Shown one piece after another: positions 43,561 to 53,117 of a stretch of 64,000 bases of DNA (position 1 is its first letter; every line of letters begins with the position of its first letter). This stretch comes from Flavobacterium acetivorans (lineage in GTDB: Bacteria > Bacteroidota > Bacteroidia > Flavobacteriales > Flavobacteriaceae): the NCBI RefSeq assembly GCF_020911885.1, contig NZ_CP087132.1:1-64000 (forward strand), read 5' to 3'. The position numbers and the translations under genes were made by a program. The notes under the pieces were generated by a model, which was given only the letters and a program-made list of their open reading frames with translations, ran no database searches and was not told where the DNA came from.

Positions 43561-43584
43561 TCTGGCTATTGGCAGTAGTTTTTT

Positions 43585-43827
43585 TTATAATTCAATCGAA
43601 TTCGTTTTCATAAATTCCCCAACAATTTCACTAATGTTTGGAATCAACTCTGCTGTAATTCTATTTGTCAATTGTCTTGTATGAATTAATAATTTTGGTT
43701 TAGTTCCTGATTCATTCTGCATATGTATCCAAATTTTATCTTTTGCTTTTGAATCATGTAGTTTTATGAATTTTACATTAAATAGCTCACACACTTCTCC
43801 TGGATAAGTTACTAAGCGGATACTCAT
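43585..43827 (-). CDS. Small hypothetical protein
   Basis: An 80-residue protein without signal peptide or membrane segment. The sequence is rich in Lys, Ile and Glu (for example KFIKLHDSKAKDKIWIHMQ and IPNISEIVGEFMKTNSIEL), and may alternate strands and a C-terminal helix. I do not recognise the family. It lies alone between the tRNA-associated repeat region and the PUL, a typical place for accessory genes. Coding is plausible because it has an ATG, a normal composition and a putative terminator about 120 bp downstream, but it could also be spurious. Confidence 0.45.
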   Translation of the reverse strand: MSIRLVTYPGEVCELFNVKFIKLHDSKAKDKIWIHMQNESGTKPKLLIHTRQLTNRITAELIPNISEIVGEFMKTNSIEL

Positions 43828-43947
43828 CGAGGAAAAAGTGAAGCGCCTTTGTAAAGTTTGCGATTAAAAAATAAGTCGCCCTAGGTTAAAAACTACTTCA
43901 CGAACCCATAACAGAGAACTCACAACTCACTTCTACAACTGAATGAA

Positions 43948-45921
43948 TTATTCAATTTTGATTTCCTTAATAACCGGCCAGCAAGTATGTTGTTTGGTGG
44001 CCTCTATACGGATCGCACGAATGGTTCTTCCTTCTAATATTGCTGTAGCCGTTCCATCGTCTTTGAAAGCGGCAATTTTTTCGAATGTCTCTCCATCCTC
44101 CGAAATCAGTAAATCGGCAAATTGAATATAATCTTTTGAATCACCTGTAAGCACCGAAATCTTAGTTGCTGTTACCGGCTCGCCTAATTTAATTTGATAC
44201 CAATCGCCCACGCCAATACTTCTGCTTCCCCAATAAAAAGTATTCGATTTACCATCAAATATGTATTCCAGATGGTAATCCCCATGGTTTGGAAGATTGG
44301 TTGTTAACCAAGCATGTCTGACCAATGCCGGTTTTTCATTTTTGGGTTTAAACTCTGTTTCATTAATGGCATCGTCAATATAATAATTGATACCCAAAGC
44401 TTTCATGGAACCGTAACTTTGATCCAAACGCTTCAGATAGTCTTCCCAATTTCTATTTTCTTTAGGGGACCAAAGCACTTCTGCCAAGGCTGTAATTCTA
44501 GGATACAGCATCTCCTCTATCCTGTTTTGAGTACTCACACGCTCTGTCCATAAACAAGCCTGACCTCCAAGTACTAAGTTGTTTTTATTTAAAGCTTCCA
44601 TTTCTGCAGAAATAGGATCCCATTCGTATACTTTTCGGGTTGCATTTCCGGCATAACCCCAATCGTAATAACATCCATGTTGTGGTGCCATTATTACAGG
44701 AACATTGCGTTGCAAAGCTTCCAGTCCTTGCTTGAATCCATAGTCACGCCAAACCATGACAATATCATCAGCAGAAGCAGCCTGTCGCTCATTAATCTCA
44801 TCCCAGCCTACCATGGTTTTTCCTAATTTCTTAACTGCATTCGACATTCTTTTAGTGAAATAATCCTGTAGTTCTCCCCATTTCTCTAAATGCTCCTGCT
44901 GGTGCAGTTTTTGGCATTTTGTACATTTTTCCCAAATGGTAGTGGGCACCTCATCACCCCCCAAATGTATTTTTTGGGAAGGAAAGATAGAGGCTATTTC
45001 CTGAATCACCTTTTCTGCAAAAGTATATACCTCAGGATTTCCCAAACAAAGCATGTTTATATTAGTTCTTTTACGGTCTTTCAACGGCATTTCTTCCGGA
45101 TAGACTTCAAATTCGCCACCTGTACAAGACAAATCGGGATAGGCAGCCAGAATAGCTGTAGCATGACCCGGAATATCAATTTCCGGAATAACCTCAATAT
45201 TATGCATTCCTGCAAAAGCAACCACTTCTTTTAAATCCTCTTGGGTATAAAACTTACCTGATAATTCTGGATAATCCTTATAATAGGTACCGGCTGTAGT
45301 CAGTTTGGGATAGGCTTTTATCTCTATTCTCCAGGCATTATTATCGGTAAGGTGCAGATGCAATTTGTTCAGTTTAAAAAAAGCCATTTGTGTAATGGTT
45401 TCTTTTAATTCGGCTACAGTCCAAAAATGCCGGCTACAGTCCAACATCAATCCGCGATAATTAAAACGGGCTTGGTCTTCTATTTTTACTTGCATTACAA
45501 TCCCATTTTCAGCATGAAAAACCAGTTGCTTCCATGTTTGTAAAGCATTAAAAGCACCTCCATAATCGGCAGCTTCTATCAGAACCCCATTCTTATTCAC
45601 TAGTAAGCGGTATGATTCCAAATCTAAATTTTGGACTTTTTTTATACGAACGGCAGTCGAATTGGCCTTTTCAACAATCCTCAGAGGCTGTAGTTTATTC
45701 TTTTGGTTAAACTCCGCAAACTGTCCGCCTAAAGCACTCCATAGTTCAGGTAATTCTAATTCAGTGATCGATTTTATATCAAGTCCTTTATTTGAGGTCT
45801 CTATTGATTTTGGCTGCGGAATAATTGCGAGTGTACGGCTAGTTGGAACTACAATATTTTGACTCTTACAACCCAATAGGACAATACCAAAAAGCAGACT
45901 AAGTATTACTGTTTTTTTCAT
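43948..45921 (-). CDS. GH20 beta-N-acetylhexosaminidase lipoprotein with C-terminal discoidin-like module
   Basis: A 657-residue protein starting at 45921 (MKKTVILSLLFGIVLLGCKS, lipobox Cys18); the longer start at 46032 overlaps the preceding sulfatase gene and has no signal. After a GH20b-like domain (about 25-145) comes the GH20 TIM barrel with HLGGDEV, whose Asp323-Glu324 is the substrate-assisted catalytic pair. The C-terminal part (about 540-657, NTFYWGSRSIGVGDWYQIKLGEPVTATKISVLTG) is an F5/8 type C (CBM32-like) module. It should remove terminal GlcNAc or GalNAc from glycans at the cell surface. It is the last gene of the PUL, 61 bp after a sulfatase. Confidence 0.93.
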   Translation of the reverse strand: MKKTVILSLLFGIVLLGCKSQNIVVPTSRTLAIIPQPKSIETSNKGLDIKSITELELPELWSALGGQFAEFNQKNKLQPLRIVEKANSTAVRIKKVQNLDLESYRLLVNKNGVLIEAADYGGAFNALQTWKQLVFHAENGIVMQVKIEDQARFNYRGLMLDCSRHFWTVAELKETITQMAFFKLNKLHLHLTDNNAWRIEIKAYPKLTTAGTYYKDYPELSGKFYTQEDLKEVVAFAGMHNIEVIPEIDIPGHATAILAAYPDLSCTGGEFEVYPEEMPLKDRKRTNINMLCLGNPEVYTFAEKVIQEIASIFPSQKIHLGGDEVPTTIWEKCTKCQKLHQQEHLEKWGELQDYFTKRMSNAVKKLGKTMVGWDEINERQAASADDIVMVWRDYGFKQGLEALQRNVPVIMAPQHGCYYDWGYAGNATRKVYEWDPISAEMEALNKNNLVLGGQACLWTERVSTQNRIEEMLYPRITALAEVLWSPKENRNWEDYLKRLDQSYGSMKALGINYYIDDAINETEFKPKNEKPALVRHAWLTTNLPNHGDYHLEYIFDGKSNTFYWGSRSIGVGDWYQIKLGEPVTATKISVLTGDSKDYIQFADLLISEDGETFEKIAAFKDDGTATAILEGRTIRAIRIEATKQHTCWPVIKEIKIE

Positions 45922-45982
45922 AAAATGGAATCTAATTATAGAATCAGGATACGATCCTTTTTTATACTGAAAATTATCACTT

Positions 45983-47557
45983 CTATTCGCTCTCATCAGG
46001 CATAGCTGCGGGCTGATTCGTTTTCTTATCAATTGGCATAGTTGCTTTCCATTGTCTTAATTGTTCCGACAATGTTTTGGATAATGCTTTTACCATATCG
46101 GGATGCGCAACTGATAGATCGCTATGCTCTCCAATATCGGTTTTCAAATTATAGAGTTGCTTACTTCCGTCACGCATATCGTATATCAGTTTCCAATCTC
46201 CTTTCCTGATGGCACTCTGATAGTTGATACCCGGTCCATCTTTTGTTGTCCATTTATTGGGAATATGCCAGATCAAAGCCCTGCTGTTGTCCTTCAAATC
46301 CGGATTTTTCAAAATAGGAACAAAACTTTTTCCATCTATATCCTGCACTTTTTTACCATCATTAACCTTAGCCATTTCCAAGAGCGTTGGAAAAAAATCT
46401 TCGATAATTACATACTGATTTGCCACCGAAGCCGCTCTAGTTACACCAGGCCACTTTACAATCATAGGAACCCTTATTCCTCCTTCGTTTACAGAACCCT
46501 TGCCTGCTTTCAAAGGCAAATTTTGGGTATGAGGTTCCCCTGCTCTTGATGGCGCAAGACTCAAGCCACCATTATCGCTCATAAAAACAATAATGGTATT
46601 TTTATCAGCTTTTTTAGAAACCAGATAATCCATTATGTCTCCTAGACTCTGATCCATACCTTCCACTAAGCTGGCATATTTTGCTTCTGTCTCATCTAAT
46701 CCTGCATCTACATATTTTTGGTAATAACGAGGATCAGCCATCATAGGATCATGTACAGCATAATGCGCCATATTTAAATAAAAAGGCTGTTTGTTTTTTA
46801 TCGGATTTTCCAATGTTTTTATGGCTTCTTTGGTGAGCGCGTCCGTTAAAAAAGTACCCGTTCCATAATATTCTCCCAAATCAGGAACCGCCTGCCAACT
46901 TGCTTTCCCGGGCTTATTACCATAATTATCCTCAGATAAATAACTTTGGGGATGCCCCGCTGCATGACCGGCAATGTTTGTAATAAAACCCATACTCAAA
47001 GGATTGGCTCCGGGAGTTCCCGCTGATCCCCAATGTGCCTTACCCACGTGTACCGTAAAATAACCCGCATCTTTCAATAATTGAGGAAAAGGAGTTGCGT
47101 ATTGCGTATGTGGAATTCCTACCACGGGACTCATGCCATTGTAATTCCATTCTGGGGCACTAAACTGCTCGTCCGTATTATCGGTAGGATTGTTATTTGC
47201 CGGTGATGTCCAATTGGTGATTCGGGCATGAGCCGAGTTCATACCACTTAACATGCTGGCTCTGGTTGGCGTACATACCGGTTGGGCATAGGCATTGGTA
47301 AACTTCATTCCTTCTTTGGCCAATCGTTCCATATTTGGGGTATGATAGCGTTTATTCAAAGGCATAAGGCTATCTCCAAAAGGTACTGAAGTATCCACCC
47401 AACCCATGTCATCCACTAGAAAAACAATGATATTGGGTCTTGACTTCGTGTTGTTTTTTGAGGATTGGGCGAAAACTGCTCCGGTGAACAATAATGAAGT
47501 CAGTATACTGAAACAAAACTGTTCAACGCTAATTGTAAATCCAAGGGTAGCTTTCAT
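45983..47557 (-). CDS. Family S1 sulfatase (formylglycine-dependent), copy A
   Basis: A 524-residue secreted sulfatase with a signal peptide (cleavage near GAVFAQ). The metal-binding DD occurs in IIVFLVDDMGWVDTS (49-50), and the Cys-type signature CTPTRASMLSG has Cys95, which must be converted to formylglycine by an anSME not present in this window. The long loop SAHARITNWTSPANNNPTDN and the HVGKAHWGSAGTPGANP block are shared with the sulfatase at 56292. S1 sulfatases of this kind remove sulfate from galactose or hexosamine. The exact position is not predictable by eye. It precedes the GH20 gene by 61 bp. Confidence 0.93.
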   Translation of the reverse strand: MKATLGFTISVEQFCFSILTSLLFTGAVFAQSSKNNTKSRPNIIVFLVDDMGWVDTSVPFGDSLMPLNKRYHTPNMERLAKEGMKFTNAYAQPVCTPTRASMLSGMNSAHARITNWTSPANNNPTDNTDEQFSAPEWNYNGMSPVVGIPHTQYATPFPQLLKDAGYFTVHVGKAHWGSAGTPGANPLSMGFITNIAGHAAGHPQSYLSEDNYGNKPGKASWQAVPDLGEYYGTGTFLTDALTKEAIKTLENPIKNKQPFYLNMAHYAVHDPMMADPRYYQKYVDAGLDETEAKYASLVEGMDQSLGDIMDYLVSKKADKNTIIVFMSDNGGLSLAPSRAGEPHTQNLPLKAGKGSVNEGGIRVPMIVKWPGVTRAASVANQYVIIEDFFPTLLEMAKVNDGKKVQDIDGKSFVPILKNPDLKDNSRALIWHIPNKWTTKDGPGINYQSAIRKGDWKLIYDMRDGSKQLYNLKTDIGEHSDLSVAHPDMVKALSKTLSEQLRQWKATMPIDKKTNQPAAMPDESE

Positions 47558-47600
47558 TCTATTTTTTAATTAGTTCGTAAATTAATGAAATAAACAGTTT

Positions 47601-49685
47601 TTATTTGATGCGTTTTTTTAATTGAAATAAATCAGTGGCTTCTAAATTTTTCCAATCAGTGGCTCCCGATGGCTTCCATTTTATATCCATCGTTTCATTT
47701 GCTTCCGAATTTTTTAGCAGATAAACCGAAATTGGATGATAACCTGCTTTCAAAAACACCTCTTCAGTCAATTCTTCGCCCGCTTTGTAAGCAAAATCAG
47801 CATCAAAAAGACGCGCTTGGTGCAAACGCACAAAAGCCTTAGAAGATGTTTTCATTGAAAAACTGTATTTGCCATCGGATGGAACTTTCACAAAAGTGGT
47901 ATAAAGAAACATTCCCTTTTTATGGGTTTGCGTATCAGCAGCTATTGCTTTGGTGATTTTTTGCTCTTTAGCTTTCAATTCTTTTTCCGAAACCACCCAA
48001 GGGAAATCGCCTTCAAAAAATTGCTGTACCACTCCTGGGAAAAATTTAGCTGAAACTTCAGCTTCAGGAATCAAAGCAGTGTCATAAGGACGAGGAGCTT
48101 CGGCATCGGCACGTCTTAGTTGCAAAACGGCAGCCTTCATCTGCTGTTGCATTTTTTCAAAACCGGGTTTTAGCGCCAGATTATTTATTTCGCCTGGGTC
48201 TTTCACAACATCGAAGATTTCGAAATTGTCGTCTGCGGATTTAATATCGTAACGAACGCCTTTATAATTTCCAAATCGGATTAATTGTTGTTGCCCACGT
48301 TTTTTGTTTCTATGCGTTGGGTCAAATTCTTTATAATTAGGTGTTCTACCTTCTCCTTCATATTCTACATATACAAGAGTTTCTTTTTGTTTTCCTTTAG
48401 CGGTTAAAGAAGGTAATAATGAAACGCCATCTGTTCTTGCAGGAGCTGGAACGCCAGCCATATCCGAAAAAGTAGCCATCCAATCAGATAACATCGACGG
48501 AGTGTTAATGACTTTTCCTGCTTGAATATTTTTAGGCCAATTGACCAAAACTGGCATACGAACACCTCCTTCTAAAATATCTCTTTTTATGCCTTCAAAA
48601 TTACCATTACTCTCAAAAAATGTTGATTTATAATCTACGAATGGTGATGGAAGATAAGCTTCATTTGAAGCACCATTATCAGAAGAGAAAACTACAATTG
48701 TATTTTCGTCAATTTTTAGATCTTTCAATAATTGTAAAATATCACCAACTCCATCATCAATACGGCGATTGGCAGTAGCATAACGCTTGTAAGTATCTGG
48801 CCAAGCAATTTCTGCTGTAGCTGGATCATTGTCGTTATCATAAGTAGCATCTGCGTATTCAGGATACACAAAGCTATCCGGAACACCCGAAGCGGTATTA
48901 ATCATCTGACCTTTTATTCCTGTCCATTGTACGCCTCCATTTAAACCCAATCCATTTGGATAAGCCTGAGTAGGCAACTCTAAAACGGCATGTGGTGCAT
49001 CATAAGCAAGATACATAAAGAAAGGTTTGTCTGCATCATTCCCTTTGGCGTGCTCTACTATCTGTTTTTTGGCGACAGCCGTCCACAGATCGGTGGTATA
49101 TGATTTAGCAAGTCCATCGGCCACATTTACATAATTGTCGTACACTTCTTTTTTACCTCGGTAGATACCTTCATAAGGATAATGTTCATGACCATCCATA
49201 TGACGCATGTATCCATAATAAGAGTCAAATCCTCTCTTCAAAGGATGCGAAGGCCAGTTAGGACCAGTTTCTGCTACTCCCTGTAATCCCCATTTTCCAA
49301 CAGCCATAGTTTGGTAGCCGGCTTGTTTTAAAACGCTTCCCAAAGTATGATTGTCTTCTAGCGCTTTGTCAAATTGATTGTTTCTAACATGTGCATTACC
49401 CTGATTGACCCCTGTTAACAAAGAGCCTCTTGAAGGTGCACAAACTGGCGCATTACAATATTGTTGTGTAAAAATTGCTCCAGTGGCGGCCATTTGGTCT
49501 AAATAAGGCGTAATTTGGTAGGGTTTGGAACGGTCATTACTTTTCATGCGTTGATTTTGGAAAAAAACGCCTACATCTCCATATCCCATGTCATCTACTA
49601 AAATGTAAATGATATTAGGTCTTTCTTGTGAAATCCCTTTTAATGCAAAACAAGTTATCAGTATAACCGAAAATATTTTTTTCAT
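47601..49685 (-). CDS. Family S1 sulfatase with C-terminal PA14-like module, copy B
   Basis: A 694-residue secreted sulfatase. Signal peptide (FSVILITCFALKGISQ), metal site LVDDMGYGDVG (31-32) and signature CAPSRGSLLTG (Cys82) are clear. The sulfatase domain ends near residue 545. It is followed by a beta-rich segment (about 590-690) with TTFVKVPSDGKYSFSMKTSS and LKAGYHPISVYLLKNSE, a PA14-like pattern that often binds carbohydrate. The extra domain distinguishes it from the other three sulfatases in the locus. Substrate position is unknown. It lies 43 bp upstream of copy A and is probably co-transcribed. Confidence 0.92.
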   Translation of the reverse strand: MKKIFSVILITCFALKGISQERPNIIYILVDDMGYGDVGVFFQNQRMKSNDRSKPYQITPYLDQMAATGAIFTQQYCNAPVCAPSRGSLLTGVNQGNAHVRNNQFDKALEDNHTLGSVLKQAGYQTMAVGKWGLQGVAETGPNWPSHPLKRGFDSYYGYMRHMDGHEHYPYEGIYRGKKEVYDNYVNVADGLAKSYTTDLWTAVAKKQIVEHAKGNDADKPFFMYLAYDAPHAVLELPTQAYPNGLGLNGGVQWTGIKGQMINTASGVPDSFVYPEYADATYDNDNDPATAEIAWPDTYKRYATANRRIDDGVGDILQLLKDLKIDENTIVVFSSDNGASNEAYLPSPFVDYKSTFFESNGNFEGIKRDILEGGVRMPVLVNWPKNIQAGKVINTPSMLSDWMATFSDMAGVPAPARTDGVSLLPSLTAKGKQKETLVYVEYEGEGRTPNYKEFDPTHRNKKRGQQQLIRFGNYKGVRYDIKSADDNFEIFDVVKDPGEINNLALKPGFEKMQQQMKAAVLQLRRADAEAPRPYDTALIPEAEVSAKFFPGVVQQFFEGDFPWVVSEKELKAKEQKITKAIAADTQTHKKGMFLYTTFVKVPSDGKYSFSMKTSSKAFVRLHQARLFDADFAYKAGEELTEEVFLKAGYHPISVYLLKNSEANETMDIKWKPSGATDWKNLEATDLFQLKKRIK

Positions 49686-49974
49686 ATTTATTTTTTTTAA
49701 CTATTTAAGTTGTTCTTTATTTATTCTTTTTTTTATTTAATCGAAGGCCTTTTCTTATTACAAACATAGGGTGTCAAAATATTTGCTTACTTCTATTGTT
49801 CATACAAATTATGCCTCTCATTTGGATCGTTTTACAGATAAAGACTTATATTCTCTACATTTCTCGCAACCAAAAAAAGAACCCATAATTTCATTTTTTT
49901 TCCTATTCATCAAGTATTCATTTTTGTATTTTTCAAATAACAAAGAATAATTACTTCTATTTATTTTAAAAGAA

Positions 49975-51405
49975 TCATTTATCAATTTCTTCGACATGAT
50001 ATGCCGAAAAATTTATTATATCCGGCTCCGCTACTGACTCATCAATCACCAACCTCAGCTTTTTTGTAAAAATAGGTTTGTCAGATAGAAAAATATATTT
50101 ATTCCCTATTGCAGTGCCCTTGTTTACCGTTAGCCATTTCCCTTTCTGATAAACTTGTATGCTGAAAGCCCTTATGCGATGTCCTTTAGCAATGTTTTCC
50201 TGCACCAAAAACTGATTGATTGACGTTTCTTGAGCCAACTTCAATTCAATTATTTTTCCTTTTCCTCTTGTAGTAGCAAGAGGGAAGTCAAAGCGTCGTT
50301 TTATCTCCTGACCCCATTCCTTTAGGCGTTGTACATCTTCTTTTGGCATAAGCCCGGTGTTATCCGGTGTTAATCCCATAATAAGAGTAGCATTTCTTCC
50401 AACTGATTTGTAATAAATGTTCATCAGTTCTTTCAAATGATAAATACTCTTTTCATCACCAGGTTCCCAAAACCATTCATGTCTTCCGTTAAAACCACGT
50501 AAAGGCGCATCGGCCATCGCTGGTACCCAATATTTTCCATTTACATCTCCCTCTTTCAATAATTGAAATCCGTTTTTAGAGATTCCGGGAATAGCACTTT
50601 CTCCTGAACCTGTAAAATTGTATGGAAATGTAGACCAGCAAGGATAATTCACCATACCACTTTCAGAGCCGCCCCAACGTGCTTCGGCCAACTGGTCGTT
50701 GTGATAAAACAAACAATCAGGCTGGTACTTTTTCACTATTGGCAATACATCTGGCGCTCCTTTTTGTGGGGCACTGGCGCCCCCATCAAACCATATTTCG
50801 AACAAAGGGCCATAATTAGTACAAATTTCTTTTACCATTCCTTCCACCATTGTATTGTAATAGGCCTGCCTTTTTTTCTGCATTGCACTATTGGGCTCAC
50901 CATCTACGATGAAATCATGTACGCCAAAAAATGAATTCCAACGAATACCCAAATAAACACCTGGCTTGATATCGTGTTTGCGACAAGCATCTGTAAAATC
51001 CTTAAAAAGATCCCCTTTTCCATCTTTCCATTTCAAACTCTTCATCGAATACGGATTTACATCCGATTGAAACAAAGCGAAACCGGTTTCATGAGTAACG
51101 GTAAGTATAGCAAATTTTGCACCCGCCGCTTTGGCAGAAATGACCCATTGTTCGACATCCAATTGTTTCGGATTAAAAATATTATAATCCACTAACGGGC
51201 TAATCCTGTTGGTACCTTGGTTGTATTTTGACTCATCAAATACGTGCAAATCATAATGAAAAACCACCCCAAATTCGGCCTTCTGCCAGGCCAATTGCTG
51301 TTTGTTTGGCAAAGGCAAAGAATTTATTTGTGCGTTTAACGAAAAAAAACACATTAAAAAAACACTCAATGGTAGCATTATACACTTTGAACTCATTTTA
51401 AACAT
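49975..51405 (-). CDS. GH29-family alpha-L-fucosidase
   Basis: A 476-residue secreted glycosidase (signal peptide near MLPLSVFLMCFFSLNAQ). The catalytic TIM barrel shows WQKAEFGVVFHYDLHVF, AKFAILTVTHETGFALF and the nucleophile segment LFEIWFDGGAS with Asp207. The HETGF replaces the usual HHDGF and may reflect a different subfamily. The C-terminal 85 residues form a beta-sandwich (INQFLVQENIAKGHRIRAFSIQVY) common in GH29. It would remove terminal alpha-linked fucose. The gap of 289 bp to the next sulfatase may hold a promoter or be a 5' UTR. Subfamily and linkage remain open. Confidence 0.88.
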   Translation of the reverse strand: MFKMSSKCIMLPLSVFLMCFFSLNAQINSLPLPNKQQLAWQKAEFGVVFHYDLHVFDESKYNQGTNRISPLVDYNIFNPKQLDVEQWVISAKAAGAKFAILTVTHETGFALFQSDVNPYSMKSLKWKDGKGDLFKDFTDACRKHDIKPGVYLGIRWNSFFGVHDFIVDGEPNSAMQKKRQAYYNTMVEGMVKEICTNYGPLFEIWFDGGASAPQKGAPDVLPIVKKYQPDCLFYHNDQLAEARWGGSESGMVNYPCWSTFPYNFTGSGESAIPGISKNGFQLLKEGDVNGKYWVPAMADAPLRGFNGRHEWFWEPGDEKSIYHLKELMNIYYKSVGRNATLIMGLTPDNTGLMPKEDVQRLKEWGQEIKRRFDFPLATTRGKGKIIELKLAQETSINQFLVQENIAKGHRIRAFSIQVYQKGKWLTVNKGTAIGNKYIFLSDKPIFTKKLRLVIDESVAEPDIINFSAYHVEEIDK

Positions 51406-51570
51406 TATTTGTTTTTACCTAAACAAGATTAAGATTTCACGATTAATTCTTTTTAAGATCTTAGTTAAAATACTGTCGTTTTTTACATCACTAAAGAAAC
51501 ATCCTTAAAACAGATTAGACTTTACTTTATTTAAGATTACTTTAAAATAATTTAACTTCTAAAATCGAAC

Positions 51571-53115
51571 TTAATTCGCCGTCAAGATCTTTCTGGCATC
51601 CTGATCTTCGTATTGGGCAATCAGTTTGTTGAGCTCCACTTTCATCTGAGCGGTGATTTTTTCAAACCCTTTTTTCCCGTATAAATTATTAATTTCGTTA
51701 GGATCTTTCTTTAAATCATACAATTCCCAAGAACTCACTCTTTTGTAAAAACGAACCAATTTATAGCGTTTGGTTCTTAGACCAAAATGAGGAGATACCG
51801 AATGTTCTCCATTTTCATAATAGTGATAATAGATGGCGTCACGTCCTTTTGCTTTTTTATCTGTAAATAAGGGCAACATCGATTGTCCTTGTTCGTCTTT
51901 TGGGATGGCTACTCCGGCCGCATCAAGCATCGTAGGAGCAATATCCAGATTCATCACCAAATCATTCGATATGGTTCCGGGTTTTACCACTCCCGGATAA
52001 CGCATCACCATTGGAGTTCTGAAGGATTCCTCATAAATAAAACGCTTGTCAAACCAGCCGTGTTCCCCCAAATAAAATCCCTGATCCGACATATAAATCA
52101 CGATGGTATTCTCTGTCAAATTATTTTTATCCAAATAGTCCAAGGTACGCCCAATGTTTCGGTCCAATGAAACTGCCGTACTCAAATAGTCGCGCATGTA
52201 GCGCTGAAATTTCCATTCGGTCAATTCTTTTCCTTTTAGATTACGAGCTTTCAAATCGGCTGCTATGGGCAAATAATAGTCGTCAAACTTTTTACGCTGC
52301 TCGGCGTTCATTCTCGAAACAGTTCCTTCCTGATTGGTATCAGCTTCGTCTTTAAAGACTTTCAAGTCATATCCCATGACCATGGTTTTGGCAATGGACA
52401 TGTCCTGGACTTTGGCTGCTTCCCGATTTTTGTAATCATCGTAAAAATTATGAGGCAAAGGAAAAGTTACATGATCAAATTTCCCCATATCCTGAATATC
52501 CGGTATCCAAGTACGATGGGTGGCTTTATGGCCTATAACCAGACAAAAAGGTTTGTCTTTGTCGCGGTTGTCCAACCAGTTTTCGGAAACATCTTCGACT
52601 ATATCCGAGACATAGCCTTCGGTGCGTTTTTTAGTACCGTCCATCATGTGGAAATCCGGATTGTAGTACTGGCCTTGCCCGGGTAAAATTTGCCAATAAT
52701 CAAAACCTTGGGGGTCTGTTTCCAGATGCCATTTTCCAATCCAAGCCGTTTCATAACCGGAGCCTTTTAGTTGCTTGATGAAGCTATCCTGACTTCCGTC
52801 AAAACGCGAGTTTTCATTGTCTTTAAATCCGTTTTTATGGCTGTACTTGCCCGTTAGAATCACCGCGCGGCTTGGACCGCAAATCGAATTGGTTACATAG
52901 CCTTTGTTGAACAGAACCCCTTCGCGGGCAATACGGTCAATATTGGGCGTTGGTTTCATGGTATTGCCATAGGCCCCAATGGCCTGAAAGGCATGGTCAT
53001 CCGAAATGATGATGACAATATTGGGTCTTTTTGCTGTCTTATTTTGGGCCGATAGCTGAACGCAAAAACTACAGGATAAGGCAAGCACTATTGCTGGTAT
53101 ATTAAATCTTTTCAT
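51571..53115 (-). CDS. Family S1 sulfatase (GlcNAc-6-sulfatase-like), copy C
   Basis: A 514-residue secreted sulfatase with a signal peptide (cleavage near VQLSAQ), metal site IIISDDHAFQAIG (39-40) and signature CGPSRAVILTGKYSHKNGF (Cys79). The NGF loop and SGYETAWIGKWHL block resemble sulfatases that act on N-acetylglucosamine 6-sulfate (S1_11-like), as in mucin and heparan/keratan pathways. The position is an inference. It begins 2 bp after the GH2 stop, so the two are translated from one message and their products probably work on the same chain. Confidence 0.93.
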   Translation of the reverse strand: MKRFNIPAIVLALSCSFCVQLSAQNKTAKRPNIVIIISDDHAFQAIGAYGNTMKPTPNIDRIAREGVLFNKGYVTNSICGPSRAVILTGKYSHKNGFKDNENSRFDGSQDSFIKQLKGSGYETAWIGKWHLETDPQGFDYWQILPGQGQYYNPDFHMMDGTKKRTEGYVSDIVEDVSENWLDNRDKDKPFCLVIGHKATHRTWIPDIQDMGKFDHVTFPLPHNFYDDYKNREAAKVQDMSIAKTMVMGYDLKVFKDEADTNQEGTVSRMNAEQRKKFDDYYLPIAADLKARNLKGKELTEWKFQRYMRDYLSTAVSLDRNIGRTLDYLDKNNLTENTIVIYMSDQGFYLGEHGWFDKRFIYEESFRTPMVMRYPGVVKPGTISNDLVMNLDIAPTMLDAAGVAIPKDEQGQSMLPLFTDKKAKGRDAIYYHYYENGEHSVSPHFGLRTKRYKLVRFYKRVSSWELYDLKKDPNEINNLYGKKGFEKITAQMKVELNKLIAQYEDQDARKILTAN

Positions 53116-53117
53116 TT

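Larger units (their letters stand above)
43080..43584. other. Repeat- and hairpin-rich intergenic region
   Basis: This 505 bp stretch separates the tRNA cluster from the small hypothetical gene. It holds the 11 bp tandem repeat, several GGCT/AGCC palindromes, and the structured segment described separately. No protein-coding gene is convincing. Confidence 0.6.

Noticed and set aside
42722..43584. Integration site of a mobile island at the tRNA cluster
   Set aside because: No direct repeat of the tRNA 3' end, integrase or transposase was found in the window, although the location would fit.
46124..46549. A 141-codon + strand ORF in the PUL
   Set aside because: It is antisense to a well-supported sulfatase gene and shows no signal or family pattern.
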